From JAJNBA01 sp035512775 (lineage in GTDB: Bacteria > Actinomycetota > UBA4738 > HRBIN12), in the NCBI GenBank assembly GCA_035512775.1, contig DATKDI010000040.1:1-64000 (forward strand): a stretch of 64,000 nucleotides of DNA, given 5' to 3'. The position numbers and the translations under genes are program-made. The stretch's first letter is position 1; each line of letters opens with the position of its first letter. This document shows, one piece after another, positions 47,701 to 56,348 of the stretch. Below the pieces are notes generated by a model. The model searched no databases. It was not told the DNA's origin and was given only the letters and a program-made list of their open reading frames with translations.

Positions 47701-48402
47701 CTAGGGGTCCCTCGGGTTGGTGGTCGCGTTCTCGAGGGCCAGGACGGAGGCCTCCTCGTTCACGCAGACGTTCTCTTCGATCGGCACGTTCTCCGAGGAA
47801 AGATCGACGAGATACACCACGATGTCGTTTATCTGCTGGTCGTCGAGGGCGCCCTCGAAGCGGATGCTCCAAGAGGGCATCGCGTTCCGACCTTCCGCGA
47901 TGACCTGATAGATGTCGTCGATCGAGTAGATCGCCGCGTGGCCGGCAGACGGGCCGCCGCAGACGGTCGTGAGGTCGGGCGGGAATGAGTACGTGGTGCC
48001 CGCCTGGATGATGCCGCCGGTCAGGTCGGGGCCGTGGCAGCGGACACAGCCGACGCCCAGCTGGTTCTCCTCGGAGAACAGCAGGACCGATCGTTCGCCT
48101 CTATCGATGGCCAGTTCCTTCAGCTCGTGCTCTTGGTTCAGGTTGGTCGACGGCTCGAAGATCCAGGTCGCCGGGATCCAGAGGACGAAGAACGCCAGCA
48201 TGACCACGCTCCAGCCCTGGAGCTTCTGGAGCAGGGGGGTCTCGAGGGCCGCGTCGGAAGGGCCCGGCCTGAGCGCGTCGGGGATGTCGGGACCGGTCTC
48301 GCGGGTCCGCTGCCGGAGCGCCAGCCCGGCGATCGCGGCGACCGTGATCAGGGCGCCCGCGATCGCGAGCCCGATCCCGGCCGTCGTCGACAGTGCGAGC
48401 AT
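47701..48402 (-). CDS. Membrane-anchored monoheme cytochrome c
   Basis: 233 residues. Two N-terminal hydrophobic helices (AGIGLAIAGALITVAAIAGLAL; GWSVVMLAFFVLWIPATWIF) anchor a periplasm-side heme domain with CVRCH (C-X2-C-H). A downstream Met in NAMPSWSIRFEGALDDQQINDIVVYL is the likely sixth ligand and matches the cytochrome c C-terminal helix. It lies between the Rieske gene and a membrane protein gene, so it is probably the cytochrome c1-equivalent of this bc complex, passing electrons to the caa3 oxidase. Maturation enzymes are encoded in the divergent arm. Confidence 0.88.
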   Translation of the reverse strand: MLALSTTAGIGLAIAGALITVAAIAGLALRQRTRETGPDIPDALRPGPSDAALETPLLQKLQGWSVVMLAFFVLWIPATWIFEPSTNLNQEHELKELAIDRGERSVLLFSEENQLGVGCVRCHGPDLTGGIIQAGTTYSFPPDLTTVCGGPSAGHAAIYSIDDIYQVIAEGRNAMPSWSIRFEGALDDQQINDIVVYLVDLSSENVPIEENVCVNEEASVLALENATTNPRDP

Positions 48403-48417
48403 CGCTCTCGTCCGCTC

Positions 48418-49149
48418 CTATCCCGGCGCCACGCAGAAGGCGCCTTGTGGCGGCTGGTCGATCGTGTCGGTGCCGCGCGACGGTCCCAAGACGACCTCTG
48501 AGGTGTCGACCATGACCCGTCCGTCGACGACCTCCATGTGGAAGCGGTCCATGCCTCGGGGGGCGGGGCCGAGCGTGTACTCGCCCGCCTGGTTGTACTT
48601 CGAGCCGTGGCACGGGCACTCGAACCACTTCGATTGCCCGCAGAACGGGACCCGGCAGCCGAGGTGCACGCACTTCTGGTAGAGCGGCATGATCCCCTCG
48701 CCGGCCACGCCGTCCTTCACGTAGTCGATGTCGCCCTTCGCCGTCCCGTTGTAGGGAACGATGTAGAAGCGGCCCGACCCGACGTAGAACGGCTCGCCCG
48801 AGGCGACGGCCGCCTTGATCTCGTCCAACGGGCCGGCGTCGATCAGCGCCCCGAACCCACCCTTGAGGTTCGGCCAGAGGAACGCGATCGATGCCCCGCC
48901 GAACTGCGCGCCGAACACCAGGAGCGACGTGATCAAGGACTTGCGGAAGAAGTCGCGACGTGACACCGCCGGCGCGCGGCCGGGTGGGGAGGGAAGGCCC
49001 GCGGCGCGCGCCCGGGTGGCGGCGACCGCGTCCTGTTGGCGCTTGTAGGACCGTAGGGAGATGACGAAGAACGCGATCGCGAAGATCGTGATCGCCAGGA
49101 GAGACGCGATCGCGGCGATGAGCCCGGCGGAAGCGGCGAGCGTCGTCAC
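48418..49149 (-). CDS. Rieske iron-sulfur subunit of the cytochrome bc complex
   Basis: 243 residues from GTG 49149, overlapping the subunit IV stop. An N-terminal helix (GLIAAIASLLAITIFAIAFFVI) precedes a second hydrophobic segment that follows SRRDFFRKS, a twin-arginine-like motif. The [2Fe-2S] ligands are in CVHLGC (C-X-H) and CPCHGS (C-X2-H), with the flanking disulfide cysteines also present (C in LGC and CPC), as in quinol-oxidising Rieske proteins. Fits QcrA/PetC-type function. Confidence 0.92.
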   Translation of the reverse strand: MTTLAASAGLIAAIASLLAITIFAIAFFVISLRSYKRQQDAVAATRARAAGLPSPPGRAPAVSRRDFFRKSLITSLLVFGAQFGGASIAFLWPNLKGGFGALIDAGPLDEIKAAVASGEPFYVGSGRFYIVPYNGTAKGDIDYVKDGVAGEGIMPLYQKCVHLGCRVPFCGQSKWFECPCHGSKYNQAGEYTLGPAPRGMDRFHMEVVDGRVMVDTSEVVLGPSRGTDTIDQPPQGAFCVAPG

Positions 49150-49988
49150 AGCTCGAAGAACACCCCCTGCGCCCACGGCCAGGTCCAGTTGAAGCCCGGT
49201 CCGCGGAAGAACGAGCCGATGATCGTGAGCACGGCGCCGAACATGAACATCATCGTGAACAGCATGATCGCGACCTTCCTGTCGCCTGGCCTGGTGCTCG
49301 GGTTCCGGTCGACGAAGGGCACGGCCGCGAGGCCCACGAGGATGAAGGTCGGGATCGAGACCCCGGCGACAAGCGGGTGGAAGTAGCGCAGCAGCTCCTG
49401 CAGGCCGAGGAAATACCACGGCGCCTTCGACGGGTTCGGCGTGAGGTTCGCGTTGGCCAGCTCGCGGAGCGGGGCGTTCACGAAAGTGGAGAACACCACG
49501 AGGCCCACGGACAGCACGAACATCGCGACGAACTCCTCGATGAGCAGGTGGGGCCACACGTTCACGCGGTCGCCCTGCTCGCGCTCGACCCGCTGGATCC
49601 CCTCGGGCGGCACGAGCGCGAGCAGACGGTGCTTGTCCGGAGCGCCCTTCTTGGGCGTCGGGATGTTCCCGGTGGGGAGCGGCGCGGTCCTCGTCGGGGC
49701 GCTCGCCGGAGCGGCAGCCACCATCGCGGCCTGGCCCTGTGCGGGGGCGGCCGCTGCAGCCGGAGCTGTGCCTGCTGCGGCGGCAGCAGGCGCCTGTGCC
49801 TCTCCGTTGCCGCCGGCCGCGGCCGCGGCAGGAGCGGCCTCCTCCTCGGGATGCGCGGTCTTGTAGGCGCGGACCGCCGCCGATCGCGCGCGGCCCTCGG
49901 CCACCCGCTTGTCGGTACCCGCCTCGAGCTGCTCCTTCAGGACGCGGTCGAAGACCTCCTGATCGAGCGGGGTGTCCTCGCGTGCCAT
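49146..49988 (-). CDS. Cytochrome b C-terminal subunit (subunit IV-like) with Ala-rich linker
   Basis: About 280 residues from ATG 49988. The C-terminal half has three membrane helices and the quinol-site region NPSKAPWYFLGLQELL, equivalent to the P-E-W-Y motif of cytochrome b, so it is the separated C-terminal part as in b6f subunit IV. Unusually, the N-terminal ~130 residues are a charged head (DTPLDQEVFDRVLKEQLEAG) plus a long Ala/Pro/Gly linker (roughly 50-105). Such a linker is not part of standard subunit IV. Coupled to the Rieske gene. Confidence 0.88.
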   Translation of the reverse strand: MAREDTPLDQEVFDRVLKEQLEAGTDKRVAEGRARSAAVRAYKTAHPEEEAAPAAAAAGGNGEAQAPAAAAAGTAPAAAAAPAQGQAAMVAAAPASAPTRTAPLPTGNIPTPKKGAPDKHRLLALVPPEGIQRVEREQGDRVNVWPHLLIEEFVAMFVLSVGLVVFSTFVNAPLRELANANLTPNPSKAPWYFLGLQELLRYFHPLVAGVSIPTFILVGLAAVPFVDRNPSTRPGDRKVAIMLFTMMFMFGAVLTIIGSFFRGPGFNWTWPWAQGVFFEL

Positions 49989-49998
49989 CACCGGCCTC

Positions 49999-50769
49999 CT
50001 AGAGCGGTCCCGAGATCCCGCCGTCCTTGCGGATCCGCCAGAAGTGGACCGCGAGGAACAGCACCAACACGAAGGGAAGCGCCAGCACGTGAAGCACGTA
50101 CCAGCGAAGGAGGGTGTCGGGGCCGACGACGACCCCTCCCAGCAGGAGGAACTGCGCCTGCTTCGCGATCAGCGGTGAGTATCCGGCGATGCCCTCGGCG
50201 ATCGCCACGGCCCAGCGCGAGAGCTGGTCCCACGGCAGCAGGTACCCGGTGAACGACAGGCCCAGCGTGAGGAAGAGCAGGATCACGCCGACGACCCAGT
50301 TGAACTCGCGCGGCGGCTTGTAGGCCCCCGTGTAGAAGACCCGCGCCATGTGCAGCGTGACCGTGATCACCATCAGGTGCGCTCCCCACCGGTGAAGGTT
50401 CCGGATGAAGTCGCCGAAGAACACCAGGGTCCGGATGTTCTGCATGTCGGTGTACGCCTGGGCGCCGCCGATGTCGGCCATCGGGCGGTAGAAGAACATC
50501 AGGAAGATGCCGGTGATCGTGAGCAGGATGAACAGGAAGAACGAGAGCCCGCCGAGGCAGAACGTGTAGGTCAGCTTCAGCCCGTGCCGCTTCACCTTCA
50601 CGGGGTGGAGGTGGTACAGCACGTTGTTCATGGTCGCGAGCGCGCGATCGCGCGACGTGTCCTTGTAGCCCTTCCGGAAGATCGAGCCGGGCCGGAAGAT
50701 CGACTTCCAGACCTCCGATTCCCGGAGACGGTCGCCGACCTCGCTCGGCGACGGGGGCTTCAACTTCAA
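49999..50769 (-). CDS. Cytochrome b N-terminal subunit (heme b-binding, b6-like)
   Basis: 256 residues from TTG 50769 (GAGGGGGAGC just upstream); longer frames lack homology. The four-helix cytochrome b core carries paired histidines: NLHRWGAHLMVITVTLHMARVF and LHVLALPFVLVLFLAVHFWRI. GYLLPWDQLSRWAVAIAEG is the conserved quinol-side loop. Ends after helix four, so the protein is b6-like and split from its C-terminal half, which is encoded 10 bp downstream. Most actinobacterial QcrB proteins are fused; this arrangement is closer to b6f/Firmicute menaquinol complexes. Confidence 0.92.
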   Translation of the reverse strand: MKLKPPSPSEVGDRLRESEVWKSIFRPGSIFRKGYKDTSRDRALATMNNVLYHLHPVKVKRHGLKLTYTFCLGGLSFFLFILLTITGIFLMFFYRPMADIGGAQAYTDMQNIRTLVFFGDFIRNLHRWGAHLMVITVTLHMARVFYTGAYKPPREFNWVVGVILLFLTLGLSFTGYLLPWDQLSRWAVAIAEGIAGYSPLIAKQAQFLLLGGVVVGPDTLLRWYVLHVLALPFVLVLFLAVHFWRIRKDGGISGPL

Positions 50770-50797
50770 CGTGCTCCCCCTCTCGCGGTCGGCACGA

Positions 50798-51193
50798 TCA
50801 CTCGTCCGCCGCCTGGGACGTCGGGACCTCGGCCATCGTCCGCTTGCCGCCGGAACCATCCGGCAGCCGCGCATAGTACAGCGTGTCCGTCGGGCACCGG
50901 TCCACGCAGACGGAGCACCGGGTGCAGGCGTTGTCGTCCAGGACGAAGATCGTGCTCGAGGTGAGGACCTCGGCCTCCGAGGCCGGCGTCTCGGCGTCTT
51001 CCACGATGCCGGGGGAGAGCATGAAGATGCAGTTCCACGGGCACACGTCCTCGCACGCCCGGCACAGGATGCAGTTGTCCGGATCGAGCATCAGGTGCTT
51101 CGGCGACTTCACGCCCTGCGCGAGCCACGCGGGGTCGACCGCCTCGAGGTTGTAGTCCTCGTGGATGTCGACTTCGGTCTTGGTGAAGGGCAT
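50798..51193 (-). CDS. 2[4Fe-4S] ferredoxin-like subunit
   Basis: 131 residues from ATG 51193. Two cluster-binding motifs, CILCRACEDVCPWNC and CTRCSVCVDRCPTD, are separated by about 35 residues (longer than in simple bacterial ferredoxins). N-terminal 35 residues have no cluster motif. No membrane helix. It is placed between a small membrane protein and cytochrome b in the same operon, so it is probably a peripheral electron-transfer subunit of the complex, perhaps letting a low-potential donor feed it. bc complexes do not usually include such a subunit. Confidence 0.88.
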   Translation of the reverse strand: MPFTKTEVDIHEDYNLEAVDPAWLAQGVKSPKHLMLDPDNCILCRACEDVCPWNCIFMLSPGIVEDAETPASEAEVLTSSTIFVLDDNACTRCSVCVDRCPTDTLYYARLPDGSGGKRTMAEVPTSQAADE

Positions 51194-51210
51194 CTTGTTT
51201 CCTCTGTCTC

Positions 51211-51651
51211 CTACCGGTACCCACCGGTCGGGCGAACGTCGCCGGACTCGCCGCGGAGTTTGCGCCGCCAGTTCTGCAGGATGGATCCGAGGACGAGGAC
51301 CGTGATCACGGGACCGGTGGTCAGCCCCATCGCGATCGCGTCGCGAAGCATGAGCAGTCCCTCTGCCGAGAGCCACAGGAAGGACTCCGTCGAGAACGGG
51401 CTCCCACCGAAGTTGAACGGCTCCCGGAGGAAGGCTTCCAGGTCCGTGGGGCCCTGCCAGCCCAGCTTCCCCTCCGAGTAGTACATCCACCACGAGGGGA
51501 GCACCGCGGCCGAGATCAGCAGGAAGAACAGCAGCGCCATCGAGAAGAGGACGGCGCTCGTCCAGGACCACTCGAAGTCCCTGAGGAACGCCTCGACATG
51601 GCGCTTGACGGTCTGGATGGGCGATCTGGCTGCGGTGTTGACCTGGCTCAT
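51211..51651 (-). CDS. Membrane protein, first gene of the cytochrome bc operon
   Basis: 146 residues. Two likely membrane helices (SAVLFSMALLFFLLISAAVLP and the segment GLTTGPVITVLVLGSIL), joined by a ~60-residue loop rich in aromatic residues (SWWMYYSEGKLGWQGP). Basic C-terminus. No cysteine or heme motif. As the promoter-proximal gene it may anchor the ferredoxin-like subunit encoded next. Family not recognised. Confidence 0.75.
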   Translation of the reverse strand: MSQVNTAARSPIQTVKRHVEAFLRDFEWSWTSAVLFSMALLFFLLISAAVLPSWWMYYSEGKLGWQGPTDLEAFLREPFNFGGSPFSTESFLWLSAEGLLMLRDAIAMGLTTGPVITVLVLGSILQNWRRKLRGESGDVRPTGGYR

Positions 51652-51729
51652 GCGCTCGCTTGCTCCATGGGCGGGCGAATCATAACCGGGCCTCGGGGGG
51701 CCTTGCCCTGCTCTTGGCTCCCGCTCCCA

Positions 51730-51749
51730 CTCGTGAAGGTTTTCACGAG
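51730..51749. promoter_or_regulatory. Candidate Rex operator between the two respiratory operons
   Basis: CTCGTGAAGGTTTTCACGAG is a perfect palindrome with 8-bp arms and a 4-bp centre. The Rex consensus TTGTGAA-N4-TTCACAA is met with one symmetric change (T to C in the left arm, A to G in the right). It lies in the 165-bp divergent promoter region, 78 bp from the leftward start codon and 67 bp from ccdA, so bound Rex could repress both arms. rex itself is encoded 5 kb to the left. Confidence 0.72.
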
Positions 51750-51816
51750 CGGCCCCACACTATGTCGCTGCCGGAGCACAGACAACTCACGCCGGAGCGA
51801 TGGGAGACTTGGCACG

Positions 51817-52545
51817 ATGCTGGCCGGACTGGTCGATACGGGGCTCTCGTCGTGGTGGGCGCCTGCCCTCGCCTTCGCGGCCGGGGTGGTGTCGTTCGCC
51901 AGCCCGTGCGTCCTGCCGCTGGTGCCCGGCTACGTTTCGTTCGTCACCGGGAGCCGCGCCACCGAGGGCGAGGGCCGGCGCCCGCTCCTGCCGATCCTGC
52001 TGTTCATCCTCGGGTTCACGATCGTGTTCACGCTGCTCGGTGCGTTCGCGGGGACGTTCGTCCGGTTCTTCCGGGACCCGTGGTTCCAGCGGGCGGCCGG
52101 GCTGGTCGTGCTGGTGTTGGGCTTGTTGATGCTCGGGTACGCGTTCCGCCGCGGCTCGCCGCGGCTGTACGCGGAACGACGGCCGCTGCTCGAGCGGGTG
52201 CGCCCCGGCACGGCCGGGGCGCTCCCGCTCGGGATGGCGTTCGCCGCCGGGTGGACGCCGTGTATCGGGCCGGTGCTCGGGGGCATCCTGGCGATCGCGG
52301 CGAGCGGTGGCACGGTGAAAGGGGCCGCCCTGCTCGTCGTGTATTCGCTCGGCCTCGGATTGCCGTTCCTGTTGGTCGGCATCGGGGCCGACCGGTTGGT
52401 GCGGAGCCTCGGTTGGGTGCGACGGAACTACCGAGCGATCGCGGGGGTCTCGGGAGCACTGCTCGTGACGGTCGGCGTGCTGCTGATCACGGGCACATTC
52501 CAGAGGTTCATCGCGCCGCTCGCGCGCTACGCCCCGGGGCTGTAA
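51817..52545 (+). CDS. ccdA: Cytochrome c biogenesis thiol-disulfide transporter CcdA
   Basis: 242 residues from ATG 51817. Six hydrophobic segments with the two redox cysteines in VSFASPCVLPLVPGYVSFVTG (TM1) and AGWTPCIGPVLGGILAIA (TM4), the DsbD/CcdA signature. It carries reducing equivalents across the membrane to keep apocytochrome c cysteines reduced. It leads the rightward respiratory arm and feeds the TlpA-like reductase at 61023. Confidence 0.93.
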   Translation: MLAGLVDTGLSSWWAPALAFAAGVVSFASPCVLPLVPGYVSFVTGSRATEGEGRRPLLPILLFILGFTIVFTLLGAFAGTFVRFFRDPWFQRAAGLVVLVLGLLMLGYAFRRGSPRLYAERRPLLERVRPGTAGALPLGMAFAAGWTPCIGPVLGGILAIAASGGTVKGAALLVVYSLGLGLPFLLVGIGADRLVRSLGWVRRNYRAIAGVSGALLVTVGVLLITGTFQRFIAPLARYAPGL

Positions 52546-52646
52546 GCGTGCCAAGCCGTGGCGGCTGTGGGAACCGACCGGATCCCGGGCAGGGCGAGCG
52601 GCACGGGATGGACGCGCGGAGAGGGCGCTCCTAGCATCGGGGCCCC

Positions 52647-54191
52647 ATGACGACCTCGGCCGCCCCCACGCTGCGACAGTCCGTCGCTCTGGTCTGGCGC
52701 ACGTTGCGGTCGATGCGTACGGCGCTGATCCTCCTGTTGATCCTCGCGGCGGCCGCCGTGATCGGCTCGCTCCTGCCCCAGATCCCCAACTCGCCGGAGC
52801 GAGTGGGCCAGTACCTCGACGACCACGAGTTCTGGGGAACGTTCTTCTTCCGCGCCGGCTTCTTCGACGTCTACGGCTCGTGGTGGTTCGTCCTGATCAC
52901 GGCGTTGCTGTTCGTCTCGCTGACCGCGTGCCTATTCCCGAGGACCAGAGCCATGATCCGGGCGGTCCGTCAGCGGCCGATCCACGCGAGAGAGCTCGAC
53001 GGCTTCCGCCATCACGCGGAGGTTCGGGTCGGCACGGGGCCCGACGAGGCCGCCGTGACGGCGGCGCGCTACCTGCGGAGGAAGCGGTTCCGCGTCTCCC
53101 GCGAGGGCCTCGGTGTCGCCGCCGAGAAGGGAGTGCTGCGCGAGATCGGGAGCCTCCTGTTCCACTGGGCCTTCTTCCTGCTGTTGCTCGGCGTGATCGT
53201 CGGCAAGGGGACGGGGTTCACCGGCCGCGCGGTCGTGACGGAGGGCGAAACGTTCGTGGACGCCCTGCCCAACTACGCCGGCCAGATCCGCACCGGCAGG
53301 TACTTCTCCGGAGGCTTCACCGGGATCGGCTTCCAACTGCTCGACTTCGAGGACCGCTACCGGCCCAACGGGCAGGCGATCGACTTCGTCTCGAGGGTGC
53401 GTTTCCTCGATCGTGACGGCCGGCCGACCGACACCGAGGAGATCCGCGTGAACCATCCGGCGGAGGCGGGGGGTCTGCGCTTCTTCCAGGAGGGGTTCGG
53501 GTGGTCGCCCGTCGTCGAGGTGTCGCTTCAGGAACAGCGCCTGTGGTCGACGCCGATCGAGATGGCGAGGGACGATGCACCGGAAGGAGTGCCCGCCACC
53601 GCGATGCCCTGGCGCGGTGCCATCAAACTGACCGCGCCCGAGCCCGACGTGATGATCACCCTCGAGCTCTGGCCGGACTTCCGCGCGTTCGCCAACTTCC
53701 AGCTCACGGGCGAGCCGACTTCCATGCTTGGGCAGTTCGACCCGTACATCCGGTACTCGGTGTACGCCGGCGAGATCACCGATCCGGCGCTGTCGACGAT
53801 CGACACGACCGGTCTCCGGCGCATCGGCGGCTCCGACCTTCACGCGGCGGGGACCAGCACCTTCGATATCCCCGGGGCAGGTGAGCTCCGACTCTCGTTC
53901 TCGGAGCTCCGGCAGTACAGCGTCTTCCTCGTCAGCCGCGACGTGGGCATCCCGCTGGTGCTGGCCGCCGCTATCCTCGTCCTCGTGGGACTCATCCCCT
54001 CGCTGTACGTCTCCCGGCGGAAGGTCTGGATCCGGGCGGAGGCTGCCCCCGGCGGCTCGCTCGTGAAGATCGGAGGTTTCGCCCTGCAGAAGAAGGACGC
54101 GTTCGAGGAGGAGTTCGATCGGATCGTCCGGGGTATCGGGGGACGCGAGGCCGTCGAGGCGCAGCCGGAGGAGCGGGTGGGCACGTCGTGA
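52647..54191 (+). CDS. resB: Cytochrome c biogenesis protein ResB/Ccs1
   Basis: 514 residues. System II heme-attachment component. N-terminal helices (TALILLLILAAAAVIGSLLPQ; YGSWWFVLITALLFVSLTACLFP), a third helix (SLLFHWAFFLLLLGVIVGKG) carrying the conserved FHW histidine, a large extracytoplasmic domain (about residues 195-420), and a final helix (GIPLVLAAAILVLVGLIPSLYVSRR). Stop overlaps the ccsA start by 4 bp. Confidence 0.93.
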   Translation: MTTSAAPTLRQSVALVWRTLRSMRTALILLLILAAAAVIGSLLPQIPNSPERVGQYLDDHEFWGTFFFRAGFFDVYGSWWFVLITALLFVSLTACLFPRTRAMIRAVRQRPIHARELDGFRHHAEVRVGTGPDEAAVTAARYLRRKRFRVSREGLGVAAEKGVLREIGSLLFHWAFFLLLLGVIVGKGTGFTGRAVVTEGETFVDALPNYAGQIRTGRYFSGGFTGIGFQLLDFEDRYRPNGQAIDFVSRVRFLDRDGRPTDTEEIRVNHPAEAGGLRFFQEGFGWSPVVEVSLQEQRLWSTPIEMARDDAPEGVPATAMPWRGAIKLTAPEPDVMITLELWPDFRAFANFQLTGEPTSMLGQFDPYIRYSVYAGEITDPALSTIDTTGLRRIGGSDLHAAGTSTFDIPGAGELRLSFSELRQYSVFLVSRDVGIPLVLAAAILVLVGLIPSLYVSRRKVWIRAEAAPGGSLVKIGGFALQKKDAFEEEFDRIVRGIGGREAVEAQPEERVGTS

Positions 54192-55135
54192 ACTGGGCGA
54201 GGATCTCGAGCACGTCCTTCGACGTGACCATCTGGCTCTACCTCGGCGCCATGGTCCTTTCCTTCGCCTATCTGGCGGCCCGGCGTGACCTCCTCTGGGT
54301 GCTCGCGCGCGTCGTCACGATCGCCGGCGCCTCGGCCAACCTCGTCTCGATCGTCGCGCGGGGGATGGCCGCCGACCGCGTGCCCTGGGGCAACATGTTC
54401 GAGTACTCGACCGTGCTGGCGTTCCTCGTCGTCGTCGGGACGCTCGTGTTCGTCGAGGGCGTCGCGAGGATCAAGACGCTCACCGGCTTCTCGCTGATGT
54501 TCTCGGTGCTGACGCTCGCCGTCGCGGCGATGTTCTTCCCGGTCGAGCCGAGCCCACTGCAGCCGGCGCTCAACTCGTACTGGATCAAGATCCACGTGGT
54601 CGCGGCGATCACCGGGTCCTCGCTCTTCGCGATCGGTGGGATCGCGACGATCCTGTTCCTGCTGAAGGACCGATCGGAGCGTCGCGCGCTCGCGGTCGGC
54701 CGCGAGCGCACCCCCGCCCCGATCATGGGCGGTGCCGTCGAGGTCGACGCGCCGCACGACCTGCTGCCCGATCCCGAGGGCGCCGGGGGAGCGTCCGCGC
54801 CCAAGCGCGGCGGCGTCCTTCCGTCCGCGGCCGCGCTTGACCGCGTCGCCTATCGCGTGATCGCGTTCGCGTTCCCGATCTGGACGTTCGCGGTGATCGC
54901 GGGGGCGATCTGGGCGCAGGAGGCGTGGGGCCGCTACTGGGGATGGGATCCGAAGGAGACGTGGTCGTTCGTGACGTGGACGATCTTCGCCGGGTACCTG
55001 CATGCGCGTTCGACGGCCGGATGGAAGGGCCGCCGAGCCGCGATCATCGCGGTCGTCGGCTTCATCTCGCTGTTGATCACCTATTACGTCGTCAATCTGT
55101 GGATCGTCGGACTGCACTCGTACAAGAACGGATGA
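54188..55135 (+). CDS. ccsA: Cytochrome c biogenesis protein CcsA/ResC
   Basis: 315 residues from GTG 54188, coupled to resB. Multi-pass heme handling protein of system II. The tryptophan-rich WWD-type signature is WGRYWGWDPKETWSFVTWTIF. Conserved heme-ligand His residues lie in the flanking helices (IKIHVVAAITG, AGYLHARSTAG). A hydrophilic insert of ~60 residues (KDRSERRALAVGRERTPAPI onward) between helices is longer than usual. Works with ResB to ligate heme to CXXCH motifs of the cytochromes encoded on both sides. Confidence 0.93.
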   Translation: MNWARISSTSFDVTIWLYLGAMVLSFAYLAARRDLLWVLARVVTIAGASANLVSIVARGMAADRVPWGNMFEYSTVLAFLVVVGTLVFVEGVARIKTLTGFSLMFSVLTLAVAAMFFPVEPSPLQPALNSYWIKIHVVAAITGSSLFAIGGIATILFLLKDRSERRALAVGRERTPAPIMGGAVEVDAPHDLLPDPEGAGGASAPKRGGVLPSAAALDRVAYRVIAFAFPIWTFAVIAGAIWAQEAWGRYWGWDPKETWSFVTWTIFAGYLHARSTAGWKGRRAAIIAVVGFISLLITYYVVNLWIVGLHSYKNG

Positions 55136-55224
55136 TGCGTCAAGTCGGCCGAGACCCCGGTGATACAGTGCGCGCGGGCTCGCCGAGCCCGTCCTTTGAG
55201 GAGCTCCGGGAGACCGAAGGAACC

Positions 55225-56328
55225 GTGCGGAAGAGGTTGCTCTGGGCCGCGGCCGCTATCGGCCTGCTCCTGCTGTTGGGCGCCTGCGCACCCGAGGCGT
55301 CGCAAGACACCCTCCAACCCAAGGGCCCGTACGCGGAGAAGCTGAACGATCTCTTCATCCCCGTCTTCTGGGTTGCCGTCTTCGTCTTCGTCGTCGTCGA
55401 GGGCGGCATCATCTGGATCTCGATCCGGTATCGACACCGCAAGGGCAGGGACCGGATCCCGGCCCAAACCCACGGCAACACCAAGCTCGAGATCGGTTGG
55501 ACGATCGCTCCCGCGATCATCCTCGCCGGCGTGATGGTGCCCACCATCGCGGGCATCTGGGACCTCGCCCGGAAGCCGCCCGAGGACGCGCTCAACGTCA
55601 CGGTGGAGGGCTACCAGTGGTGGTGGGGCTTCGAGTACACGGACGACGACATGCAGACGAGCTACGGAGACAACAAGCAGATCCGGACGGCCGACGTCCT
55701 GGTGATCCCCGAGGACCGGGTCGTCTACCTCTCCCTCGTGGGCGCCGGCGGTCAGATCGTGAAGGACGACCCCGCCGACTCCGACTACATGGTGATCCAT
55801 TCCTTCTGGATCCCCGAGCTCGCGGGCAAGCAGGACGTCGTCCCGGGCCGGACGAACCACATCCTGATGCAGGCGGACGAACCGGGCATGTACGAGGGCC
55901 AGTGTGCCGAGTTCTGCGGTCTGCAGCACGGGCGGATGCTCGTCCGCGTGCGCGCGCTCTCCGCCGAGGACTGGGACGCGTGGGTGGCCAACCAGAAGGG
56001 CCGCGGCGTCACGCCTACCGATGGGCAGGCGAGCCAGGGGATGGATCTGTTCCTGGGCCAGCTCTCCGGGGGCCGCGGGTCCTGCATCGAGTGCCACGCG
56101 GTCGGAGGGACGGACGCCACGAGCGAGGCGGGGCCGGAGCTCACGCACTTCGCCGATCCCACCCATGAGTGCTTCGCGGGCTGCATCTGGGAAACGACGG
56201 ACCGTGAAGCGCTGGAGGCCTGGCTGCGGGATCCCGAGGCCGTGAAGATGGGCTCCAAGATGCCCGACTACGACTTGACCGAAGAGGAGATCGACGCCCT
56301 GGTCGAGTACCTCTACAGCCTGAGATGA
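55225..56328 (+). CDS. ctaC: caa3-type cytochrome c oxidase subunit II with fused cytochrome c
   Basis: 367 residues from GTG 55225 (AAGGA just upstream; ATG 55132 is an alternative). Lipobox LLGAC predicts a lipid-anchored N-terminus. Two membrane helices follow, then the cupredoxin domain with CuA ligands H192, C227, E229, C231, H235 and M238 (GQCAEFCGLQHGRM). A C-terminal cytochrome c domain carries CIECH (C287-H291) and a distal Met (M346), making this a caa3-type subunit. An additional C-X3-C (ECFAGC) inside the heme domain is unusual. First subunit gene of the oxidase. Confidence 0.94.
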   Translation: MRKRLLWAAAAIGLLLLLGACAPEASQDTLQPKGPYAEKLNDLFIPVFWVAVFVFVVVEGGIIWISIRYRHRKGRDRIPAQTHGNTKLEIGWTIAPAIILAGVMVPTIAGIWDLARKPPEDALNVTVEGYQWWWGFEYTDDDMQTSYGDNKQIRTADVLVIPEDRVVYLSLVGAGGQIVKDDPADSDYMVIHSFWIPELAGKQDVVPGRTNHILMQADEPGMYEGQCAEFCGLQHGRMLVRVRALSAEDWDAWVANQKGRGVTPTDGQASQGMDLFLGQLSGGRGSCIECHAVGGTDATSEAGPELTHFADPTHECFAGCIWETTDREALEAWLRDPEAVKMGSKMPDYDLTEEEIDALVEYLYSLR

Positions 56329-56348
56329 GACAGCGACGTGGGTGACCG

